Part shown: one piece after another, positions 36,237 through 47,500 of the stretch | Position numbering within the stretch: the stretch's first letter is position 1 | How the letters are laid out: every line of letters starts with the position of its first letter | Assembly (NCBI RefSeq): GCF_902459465.1 | Contig: NC_047068.1 | Coordinates: 17,011,195-17,075,194 of the forward strand | Source: Asterias rubens | Lineage: Eukaryota; Echinodermata; Asteroidea; Forcipulatida; Asteriidae | Direction: 5' to 3' | Length of the DNA stretch: 64,000 nucleotides | Notes under the pieces: generated by a model | Database searches by the model: none | What the model was told of the DNA's origin: nothing | The model's input: only the letters and a program-made list of their open reading frames with translations | Made by a program: the position numbers and the translations under genes

Positions 36237-39200
36237 GCTTGTTAAGTAATTCATTTATTAATTTATTTGTATGTAGGATTCTGTATTGCCCGCTTCCCTC
36301 CCTAAGTGTACGCTATTCTGCTTTGTGTATTGTTTGTAAGAAGTGTTCCCCTTCCCATGACCCACAACACACTGTGTTGTCTCGCTATACTTGGTATATG
36401 TACATGTAGATAGTTCAAGCATGTATGTTTATTGACCTGGTTAATTGAAGGATTGGACGCCCCTTTTGTTTTTTTTACACAAAAGCGAAGTGAGGGCTTC
36501 CTTACTCAGTAAAAAGAATACCCGGTTCCTTGTGAGACAGGGCTCAGTTTCATGGGTTAGATTGATTATACAAACCATAGGGGTCGAAGTTGAAGGTTTC
36601 AAAACTGTCGGGTCAGTATCTGGAAGTTGTGAAGGAACGCCATGGATGCACTTTTGTGGGTCCGTGCACTTTTTTTATTGTGTCCATTTGCAAAACCTGC
36701 AGTACCAACAACCTAATTTTGTGATTTGTTTTTTTTGTCTGTTGCCTGCCCCCTTTTTCTTGTAGCCCCACCTTGAATGGCCATTGTCATGTGATGGCTG
36801 ATACCCTCACAAAAATATTATAAATTAAAAAATTATGAGTAGGGTAGATGGCCGTGGCTTTCGATCCAAACTGGACCTTCTTCAGAGGCATAAAACAAGT
36901 ACAAACAAATACATTTCCATTTATAGAAAAAGAGAGGAGAGAGGGATTAAGGGAAGGATCCAGAAAGAAGCGGGAAAAACTTAAAATATTAGATATAACA
37001 TAGTCAACAAAATGTTGTAGGTTTTGTCCTATTACAAACAAACCTGTGCTAATGAGGTCACAACCTCATTTGCATATTACAATCATGACATATAGTGTCA
37101 TGACAGCCATTTTGTAAATGTGCTTTTTAAGAATAGATTTATGTGACGTTGTGAACAGCATGATTAGTTGTTGAAACCCACCAAGAAAAAATTGAATGTA
37201 GATTATTTCCAGCACAGTCTTGTTAATTTAGAATAGATGGACTGCACATGGCTTCATTGACCGCCATTTTTTATGACAAAAAAAAAAAATGTGCGTGCAA
37301 GTAAGTGCTACGCTTGACTATCAGCCAACACAGCTTGTCATGGGAGCACGTTTCTTGAAAGATAGCGGCCAATGCAAGGGGGTCTAAAGATACAAAACAA
37401 CTTTAAAGGGGCTGAAGAAAATGAAATGTATCCCCTACTTGGATTCAATTTCCTTGTTCTTCATTAAAAAAAAAAACTTAAAACTCCCAGTCCCAGAAAA
37501 AACAAAACCATTGAATGCAATTTTAATTGTGTAAAAACAAGAGGAGAGACAGAGAGGTAAACCAATCTATTACCAATAGAGGTAAACTCTATTTACGAGT
37601 CTGCCAAAACGCTGACTTTTCTTACTGGAATTTTGTTCAGTTGTTTACCTCTCAAAAAGTTGTCATTGATTGAAGTACAGTATTAGGAAGTTTTATGATA
37701 CATTTCTGATTAAGGCGAAAGAAGTTAGAAACCGGGCAAATTTATAAAATGACAAAAAAATTAACTTTTGATAATTATTTTTTAGACTAGGTTTCCTTGC
37801 AAATTTCTAAAATATGTTTTGTTTGAGTATGGTACTTGCTGACAGGTCCTGTATATTTAGTGGTTAACCCTGTTGTAAAATACTGCTTTGTAAATTTGCA
37901 GTCTGTACAATGCTGTATGTATGCATGGCCCCGCCCCCCTCCGTATTTAAATCCAATGCTGTTTGTATTTCACATGAACTTGAATGTAAATGCAAAGTAA
38001 CGTTATGTGATGCTGATGTTTTCAGTTGCGCTATTGTTCTTTTGTTGTGATGGTGAACTTTGGTTTTTGCATTCTCAGGAAAGTATGAACAATTCTTATG
38101 GTTGCAATTTTGGTCTAAACTGAAGGAAACAAATGGGGAATACTTTAGGATTTCTTTTATTTTCAAATTTAAAAAAAAAGTTTTGTTGGTGTCTTCAAAG
38201 AAAGTAGTATAAAAAGTCTTGAATATTGGCTTTGTACAAATCAATTCATTGTGCAATAACTAATTAACTGGTTAAGTGCATGATTCGCAATCTCTTGAAA
38301 CCACAAATTCAGTTTTGCCTCTGGCCTCAGCTCTGGCAGACGTTTTGTAAGTGGGCGCTTTTTGTGCTGGGCTTCAAACAGGCAAACAGAACCTGGCCAT
38401 GGCTGTGGTGTTGATTGCATAATATATATGTATAAGTTATGAAGACGCTATGTAAGCCATCCACCTGTAACTGTATCTGGTTTTGCCGCTCCCATTTGCT
38501 TTGAATCTCTGCTGTGCTTCTTGCAAAATATTAATGCAGTGAATTGTTCATGTATATATAATTTACTGGGTCCAGGGACTAATTTCATGGCTCTGCTTAC
38601 TGCGGAATTCTGTGCTAAGCCTGTGTGCATTTAATACAGGGCGCTGCAAGCACAGAATTCGCGGTAATTGAACCCTGATGTTACTCTTATTGCTGGTATT
38701 ATGTATTTATCTCTATAAAGTCAAGCCCAGTTCATACTTCTTGTGAAAGCTTCGAGGGAAACAAATTTGGCATCGCTGCTCTGTTTGCGCTGCAAATGTT
38801 TTGTAAAAGATGAGATGTACTCAACTCTTGTTTTTAACGCCAAAATTCTCAAAGCATTCGCATTCACAGGAAGTATGAATCGGACTTAACACCGCAAGAC
38901 TTTGTATAGCCCTGGTTTATACTTCATGCAAAAGTGAACGCAAAACAAACTTTGGTGACAAACAATACAAAGTAGTGTTTTTTTCTCAAGGAGACTTTCC
39001 CAAAAACAAGGTCATCTTCATAATTCAATGCCATTAATATAGTCCTTAGTACTCTGATTTCATCACAGTATGTCAACAGCTTTGTGGAAGAGTGTGCAAC
39101 CATTGTGTGTCTGTTTAACTGGCAGAAAATTGTCAGAGTTAAAAACAAAATCCTGAGATTTCTTATCTCTGGGCTAAAAACTTCAAATGAAATTTATCAC

Positions 39201-41194
39201 GCACTTAGAAGAAATATGTACAGAGTAGCTTTTTGCGCACATCAAAAAATGTGTGAGTTTATAACTAATCATCAGCGTTTATTATTGTTTTTAAAACAGG
39301 GTACTTAGCAATTCTTCCTCTTCTAAAGTGTGCTCCTTTTGCTTTCACAAATTTACTCTAAAAGTTCTTGGTTTGGGGTTAAAAAAAGTAAAATTGACAA
39401 GAGTGGGATTGGACTTTATTAACAGGTAAATAAATTAGTGAAATTTGACATTAGTTTGAGATCTGGGTACTGAGCTTCTATTTTTTTGCTCTAAAATGCA
39501 GAGTGCTATTCAACCGATATTTGGGGCAGTATTGTACATTTTCAAGTTACAGTAATTTTGAGGCAATTAAATTTCATGTTTTTCTTATGAATATAGTTTT
39601 CTGTATACAGGTTTATGTTTGCATAATAGAGTGTAATTAGGTTTCTTTATTTCTTTCTTTTTTGTCTCGAGCTAATTTCAATTCTTATTTATTGTTTGTT
39701 AAATATTTTATGAATATATTCATTTGCACTTAATGCAAAGAACAAGTATTAATACATTTGTTAGGATTTAAGAAATATTTAGTCTGGAATAGAGGTTAGG
39801 GGTAAGTGTTGGTAGAAGAAGATTATATTTTCAACATTCCTGTTGTAAAGACGGTATACTGTACTTTTTGGGTGATGTTCCACAAATAAACTTTAAAAAG
39901 AGCATTATGGAAATGTGAAAAAAGGGCTGCTACAATTGTTCACTTTGAGAAGAGTATGTCTGCACAATCTTGGGGGATAGTTCCCCTAAAATAAATGCAA
40001 ATTTTAAGATTTAGGATCATTGATTCTAATCAATAAACCAATTTTAGAGTTAGATTTAAATAATGTTTGGTACAAGGACTTACTTAGTCATAAGTTCATG
40101 CTTCAGTTTGATTGAATACGGCAGAAGTTATCATAGCATGCATGTGACTGATTTTCTGTTTCTTTTCAAAACATTGTCATATAAAACTGAAAAACACATA
40201 CATTCTGAGGAATTCAAATATATTTGGAGTTATCGCAGCAAGAACGAAATTTGGCCCAGGTTATTGTACTTATAACTTATACCAACCCTTGAAGCTGCAG
40301 GTACATTACTGATAAAAAAACACCTTCTGTTATAAGCTGTAAAAAAATTAGGAATAATAAGAAACAACCAAAGAAGGTTTTCGCTTTACCTGGCTGCATA
40401 TATTAACATATAATTAAATGTTAAAATGACTTTAGCTTTTAAGCACATGTACATGTATATTCGACTGTTGGGCATTTTTACATTGTAACCAGGACTCAAT
40501 TTCATAGAGCTGCTTATGCAGAAGATATTGCTAAGCAATTTCCTGCTTAGCAAAAATTAGCAGTATACCAGTCGCAAAGTGTACAAGTGCGTGTAACCTC
40601 ATTCTGGTAAGCATGATTTTCTTTTGCTAAGTCCTTTTTGTTCCTAAGTAGCTCTGTGCAATTGGGCCCAATAAGTAATGGTTTGACAACAGCTTGACTG
40701 AAACTCTTGTGTGGTTAATAATTGAAACCGTTATTGGATACAAGTGTAAAAATGCATCCAAGCTTGCAGATATTTTTAATCAGTGATTGGCAAAAACAGC
40801 ACAGTTTGTAGAATATGTATATAATATGTTGGTCAGTAAATGGTAATTAAAAACTTGCAACAGATTCTGCGTCTTCTGTGTGAGGTTGATTTTTAACATG
40901 TGCATGGAAGTTGCTTTAAAGACAAAGTATTCTCTTTGATTTATAGAACCGTTTCATTGTTTTAATCCTATACACAATAGATATACATGTGTGTGTGAAC
41001 GGTAAACATTTTATTTCATTAGGTGGTACGTTTTTTTAGATATCGCCTGAAACTCTGGAGCGGTTTCCACGCAGGAAGAACAATCCAGAAGAAACGTTTC
41101 TCAGATTGAAATATTTGTCAATTCCTCTCGGTTACGTTTCTCAAAATCAACATCTGTCCTCTGCAGTGCTTCTTATCAAGTAATTTTTTGTGGT

Positions 41195-41310
41195 CATTAC
41201 ATTTTTGGGGTGATACTCATTACATTTTTGGGGTGATACTCATTACATTTTTGGGGTGATACTCATTACATTTTTGGGGTGATACTCATTACATTTTTGG
41301 GGTGATACTC
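41195..41310. repeat. Five perfect 23-bp tandem copies
   Basis: CATTACATTTTTGGGGTGAT plus ACT is repeated five times without a mismatch, indicating recent expansion. Confidence 0.95.
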
Positions 41311-41450
41311 AAAGGTACATGAATACCCTTTCTTTATAGGGTGAGATTTGTGTCCAAACAGTAATAATGGACGCTTACATACACGTTACACATCTGCCAA
41401 TGTTGATGTTCATTGCACATGAACATTATTACCCCTGCAGCCAACTATCT

Positions 41451-41585
41451 CAAGTTAGGACGAGTACGCAACCCGTCCTAACTTAGGATGGGTTCAATGC
41501 GTGCTATAACGTCTTCGGATACAGAATTTAACTTGTCCTAAATCCTAAGATTAATCCCAAGTTAGGAAGAGTTTGGTGAAATCGA
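41451..41585. mobile_element. Foldback repeat of the GTTAGGACGAGT family
   Basis: TCAAGTTAGGACGAGT, CGTCCTAACTTAGGATG and AATCCTAAGATTAATCC occur in alternating orientations. Related copies are at 44905-45002 and 47765-47932, the last ending in a TTTCACCC / GTGAAATTG pair. No coding capacity. Confidence 0.65.
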
Positions 41586-42525
41586 GTTGGTCACTTGGCC
41601 ATTTGTTCCATATTTGCTCCCTTAAGAGTATACAGCCTGTGCTGTCAGGTATGTAGCACACCAAACTAACACTATCACAAGAACCATTTTTCCTCTCAGG
41701 TACTTATTTACTGATGGGTGTAGAGAAGCAATTATGTGTATTGCTCACAGTAGGTCTTGGGACCCATGGCCTCGGTTGGATCTCGGCCGAGTCCAGGTCT
41801 CAGAAGACTCGTTCTACATGTACGTCTCAGAGCAGAGGTCTCAGGTTCTTGTGTCAAGACCTTTTGAGACCTTATTTCATAACTGTCCAAAAACAATAGA
41901 AGGAACGCATTGCTAAAGCCTATAAGTATTTAAGCTCGCCCTGTTGTGTGTGTGTTTTTGTCTTTGACGGCAGCGCAGCGGGGTCACGCTTTTTCCCCAT
42001 ACCTCATGGTGGCTATGTGATAACCATAGTAATGTAAACAGTGGTTCAGCAAAGAAATTCCATTGAAAATTAAGAAAGTCGGCTTTGGAAATTGTTTCAC
42101 TTCAGATTTGTCCGGAGTTTCTCACCCCCCCCCCCCCCCAAAAAAAAATTATTTTAAATAAATAAATAAATAAAAGAATCAATCAATAAAAAACACAAAT
42201 ACAAAGTCTTAGAATCTAGTAAATGTTGACAGGACAACTTCAGCGTTTCGTTTTTTAACTTTTATAGCAGACAGAAACACAACCTCTGATATTTACAAAT
42301 TATAAGTTATTTACCGTCTACCATTCTACAAACACCTTTTCATATTTACAGCTGATAATATAAGGATCCATATTTAAATATATTTACAAATAAACAAAAT
42401 TTTGACAAGTGTGCTCTTATTATCATCATGGTGACGTACATCTATGAAGCGCATGGGCATAGCTCAGTGAATACACATTGACTGTTCATTTCCACTGTTC
42501 GGCTTTTTGAGTGGTTTGTTAGGGT

Positions 42526-42690
42526 GTATGGCTAAGTGGTTAAGAGCTTCGAATTCAAGTTCTGGTGATTAAATTATCGGGATGTGGGTTCAAATCCCGG
42601 TCGTGGCACTTGTGTCCTTGAGCAAGATACATTACTAAAATTGCTTCTCTTTACCAAGGGTATAAATTGATAATTAAAAAAAACGTTATG
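42526..42690 (+). mobile_element. tRNA-derived SINE, copy 3
   Basis: Head GGCTAAGTGGTTAAGAGCTT and box B-like GGGTTCAAATCCC, followed by TCGTGGCACTTGTGTCCTTG. The box B is nearly perfect, but the head does not fold into a standard tRNA over its whole length. Confidence 0.75.
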
Positions 42691-44296
42691 TCAAAGACTT
42701 AATGCAACACACTTTAATCGGCTCATGTCATGCATGTGAATTAAAAAATATAAGAATACTGTACAATAGCCACAGCATTATAGACTCTATGCACACACCG
42801 TATCCACATAAAATGTGTCGTACTATAAAGTAAAATGTTACACAACAAAAAATAAACTTGCATACTAGTCCCTCCCTGTATATTTCTGGACTTAGATATT
42901 ACCTTTCCCACAAAGCTGCTTAGCAAGAACAGGTTACCAGCCAAGTCACGTAAACTACTAGTGACTGGTACTTCGCTCATTTTTGTCAATGTATAAGGTC
43001 TACACAAATCGTTAAACTGTTTTGACTACCTAAGCTTGTGATAATTTTGCAGAATCCCATATTTAACCATTCCCATAAACAGGCTGCCCATAAATAACAA
43101 GTATTGCATCAAAGACGAAAATTAAGCAAAAAGGCTGCATCAAAAATACAATTATAACAGCAGCAGTTTGGACAGTGAAATGGTTACAGTTAAAATATTT
43201 GTTCCTTCGGATAAACTTTGTGACTTATTTAATGACAGTGTGATTTAGTTACATCTGATTTTGGCATCACCGTTACTGACTCTTTAATCTCAATGAAGGG
43301 ACATTTTCTAGTGGACTACTGGGACATAAACAAAAACCAAAGAACAAGTATATGGAATAAATATATAACAACTTTTAAAACACATTTTATTTCTTCAAGC
43401 ATTGATCCCATAAATGTAGTCCGATGGTATTCCTTCCACTTTGTGTTGCTTTGTGGTACATGTATGCTATCATAGTGCTTACCCAAATCAATCAAAATCT
43501 CGTGTTTTTTTTCCCCTTAATATTATGTAGTGCTTAGCATGAGTTGTGTACCGGTCTTAATTATGGACCTAAAATGCCCAGCTTTTTAAGGTTTCAAAAT
43601 TGTGAAGACAAAAAAAGACGGACCCTTGTACAGTTGTAAGTACATGTAAGATTTAGCACAGAATAAGGTTACCATCCCAAAAAGCATCTCTCGTATACCA
43701 TATGTGACCAGGCTCACCATGCTCATGTCACCTGTGACTCTAGTCCTGCTTATTTCCATAATAATGTAGCAACAGAACTTAGTAAATAAGATTAAGTAGC
43801 TAAGGTTTATATTACCAATTGCACTGCTTTGAGCATTTATTATTACCGATAGTAAGAGTTTAAGTACGCGAGGATTGGTAAGTATTTGTCCTCCAACTCC
43901 CCATGGCAATATCACACAAGATGGAGAATTTGAGGGGCGGTAAATAGTGTTGTGTTCTGTAATAAACAATGCATCGGACGGCACTTGACAAATGAAAGAC
44001 TTGTGGGAGGATTCTGGGTCCCCCTTAGCCGAAAAACAAAACCTGATCTTAAGAAAGTAAAAACCTCCTTTCAAAATATTTAAAGCGGACCTCAGGTCGA
44101 CCTGCGTTTTGCTTGCGCTGCGACAGAACCTGTCAGGATCAAGGAGAAAACTAACACTCGAGTCACTATAAATGAGATTGCGCAAATGTCGTGGAACAAG
44201 CGTCACCCGACAAAACAGTGTTCATACACAAATCACCCATGATTGAGCAGCGACGATTATTCTGTGACGTAGACACTTATGCTATCAAACACCTTT

Positions 44297-44302
44297 TTTA
44301 AT
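44297..44302 (-). terminator. CEP131: Candidate polyadenylation signal of CEP131
   Basis: ATTAAA on the minus strand about 200 bp after the CEP131 stop codon. Confidence 0.4.
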
Positions 44303-44381
44303 ATGGCAGCATACGTTTTGGCAAAAATGTATTTCCCTGGTTGAATGTTTCACAAAGCTTATTTAGCATCGTGATCCATTT

Positions 44382-44500
44382 GTGCGTTCCTGGTTGAGTC
44401 AAACATGCCTTGATTGGCGTGTTGTGCGTTCCTGGTCGAGTCAAACATGCCTTGATTGGCGTGTTCAAACATGCCTTGATTGGTGTGTTGTGCCTTGTTG
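44382..44500. repeat. 42-bp tandem repeat at the CEP131 stop codon
   Basis: Two full units beginning GTGCGTTCCTGG and containing GAGTCAAACATGCCTTGATT, plus a partial third, end two bases from the CEP131 stop codon. They would be transcribed as the start of its 3'UTR. Confidence 0.85.
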
Positions 44501-44502
44501 GA

Positions 44503-47500
44503 TCATTTCTTAATGAGCTGTTTCCGTTGCTGTTCTAGTAGTGACTCTAGATGGTCTGCTCTCTTAACGGCAGCTGCATGTTGTTGCTTCAACTGGCTCA
44601 CTGTTTCTTCCTTCTTGACGATGGCTTGCTTGACTCTGTTAGAAATCACCAGAACAATGTTATGGCGTGGAATTGTAGATTTGTTTTCACTGTGCAGACG
44701 TTATTGATATAGCTGACAAATAGTCCAAGTTCTCATGTTTTGTTATCAACCATATACATGGAATAACAAACCTATGATATAATTTTGCATGCTGGCATAG
44801 TTTATCCATCACTCAAAACCATGGTGCATGATATGGAATGGTCAAACAGTAGGAGGGTTGACTTCTCCAGTGGGTCCATGATTACACAGAGAGTTAATAA
44901 GACTAATCTCATCTCGAGTTGGGACGAGTTGCTCATCCTAACTTAGGACTAGCCTTTACTTTTAATTACTCGGAAGGACCAGTCCTAAGTAAGGACAACC
45001 CCATACCCCCCTAACACTCTTAATTACTTTCTTTTTTTCACACTACCTTTTTTCCTTTTGTAAACTTTAAACTTGTTTACTTTTTGCAGTTGATTTTTCT
45101 GATTACTCTTTCCAGTTTCTTTTTTTTGGTTACTTTTTGAAGCTACTTCTTTAAGTTTCTCTCATCTCTTATTAAATGCCTGAATCAGCCCTTATTTCTC
45201 ACCTCTTATGCACTTCTTCCATTTCTTCATCCTTGCTCTCTTTGATACGAGACAGCTCCAGTTTATGGCGCGCCCTCATCTCCGACATCTCATTCTTCAA
45301 CCTCTTGTTTTCTTCTTCGGTCGCTACGAGTCGATCGGCAAACTCCTGCCTAATCACGTCCTGAACATTGTTGCGCTCATTGGTGAGACGGTCGCATATC
45401 TGCAAACAAATTTTTGAAATTGTTCCATTTTTGGTGAGCCATGAGTTTGTTAAGTGGAATATGTGACACCCTGAGCTCTTTATCACAAAGATACAAAAGT
45501 CATTGCATGATGAATTGTCATTATGGGGGTTTAGGTAGGCTTAGCAGTTTCTGACCTGCCGTTAAACCTCTGTGGACCCAGTTCTTTCTGTTTCATCAGT
45601 CCTTTCAGCCTGATGGTCTCTCCATCTACATCAGCGAGTCTTGCCTTCATATCATTATATCTATCTTTGACCTCTGTGGACCTAGTTTGAATCCCGCTTC
45701 GGACCAGTTCCCCTCATGTTTGTTGTTGCTTATCCGTACATGTTCCTTTTGAAAGGGTTTTTGAGTTTGGTAACAATTGATGTGAAGTAAAGCCCACATA
45801 TGTAGTCTGTTTTTAGACCTGGTCATGACACTTAATCAAGACTCTTAACCAATATTTCTTCCTCCTTCAGATTGGACAGACAGCTTGGACAGACAGATTG
45901 GACAGACAGATTGGACAGACAGATTGGACAGACAGATTGGACAGACAGATTGGACAGACAGCTTGGACAGACAGGTCCTGTGTTTTGTGCAATGCATGTA
46001 AAAGAACCCAGTACACTAACAGTTTTAAGACAAGGTGCTTGCAGCGTATGTCTTATATTTCAAACATAGCTCTGCATACCTTGTAGCACTTTCAGGTGCA
46101 CTAGGGTGTCATAAAGCGCTATATTTATTACAAGAAAATTACTATTGGTATTATTATTCAGGCCTTGAACGGGCACAGCAATTTCCCTAGTCTTGGTTCA
46201 AGACTCTCCTGGATTTGTCACAAAAGGGCGCGCTATCACCCCCAACGCGCTATCAACCACGAACCGCTATCACAGGAGAGTCTTGGCACATTCGTTAAAT
46301 CTCCCCCCAAAAATGAAGGGGCGGGCTCTGCGGGAAACAGACGCACGCGCATTATGTTTCCCCCCGATTTTGGGGGGAGATTGAACGAATGTGCCAAGAC
46401 TCTCCTGTGATAGCAGTTCTCGGGTGATAGCGGTTCGTGGTTGATAGCGCATTTTGGGTGATAGCGCGACTGCTTGTGACAAATCCAGGAGAGTCTTGAA
46501 CCAAGACTACAAGTTCCCTAGTGGTAAGGGGCACACTATGAGGAAATGTTAATTTGTATTGGAACTTTGCAAAGGGTACACAGCAAAATCACATGGCACC
46601 ATGGCAATTGCTGTGGGTGCCATGGGTTGTTTCGAGGCCTGTCATAATCTCGAACCTTAGGGTCAGTCAGACTTTAAGTAACTCAACTCTAACCTTCTTA
46701 ACGTCTTGCACTTCTTGCTCTTTCTGTTTCATCAGTCCCTTCAGTCTGATGGTCTCTCCTTCAACGTCAGCGAGTCTTGCCTTCATATCATTATATCTAT
46801 CTTGAGTGTTTCTCTCCGAGAGTTCAATCTCTCTCAGCTCAGCCTCGTACTTATCACGTATCCTCCTTTATAATAATAACAATAATAACAGACATTTGTA
46901 AAGTGCTAATGCAGAAGCATCTAAGCACAGTAAACTAATGAACATAAATGTTCCTTTTTTAAGAAGCACTGCAGCTGTTGATAAATGGTAAAATTTTGAA
47001 AACTAATTCCCTTTAAAGGAATGTGGTTTAGAGAAATATAATTCTAAAAATGTTAATCTGTGAAATATTTCTCAGATTGTGTTTTCCGATTACAGATTAC
47101 TTTTCCCGAGTGGACATAACCGCTTCAGATTTCCGGCCATATCTCAAAAACAATACCACATTTTGAAATGAAATTTTCACAGGTTAACTTGATTGTGTAT
47201 TAAAAACATATATAGGATTAAAACAAATGAAAGGTTCCAAATGTATACTTTGCCTTAAAGGCTGTGGACACTATTGGTAATTACTCAAAATAATTATTAG
47301 CATAAAACCTTACTTGGTAACAAGTAATGGGGAGAGGTTGGCAGTATAAAACATTGTAAAAAACGGCTCCCTCTGAAGTAATGTAGTTTTCGAGAAAAAA
47401 TAATTTTCCACGAATTTGATTTCGAGACCTCAGATTTAGAATTTGAGGTCTCAAAATCAAGCATCTGAAAGCACACAACTTCGTGTGACAAGAGTTTTTT

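Larger units (their letters stand above)
36237..44296. other. HID1-CEP131 convergent intergenic region
   Basis: About 8 kb between convergent genes, with no exon recognised on either strand. It contains the 23-bp repeat at 41195-41310, a GTTAGGACGAGT-type foldback at 41451-41585, a palindromic element at 40493-40670, SINE sequence (41625-41750 minus, 42526-42690 plus) and a 206-codon minus ORF at 43586-44206 without ATG start. Most of 36.8-40.4 kb looks like plain A+T-rich DNA and may be partly HID1 3'UTR. Confidence 0.55.

Noticed and set aside
45584..45669. Functional duplicated CEP131 exon
   Set aside because: Lacks the native acceptor and donor, and including it with the nearest AG/GT pair would disturb the frame; direct repeats favour insertion. 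Kept as a finding only.
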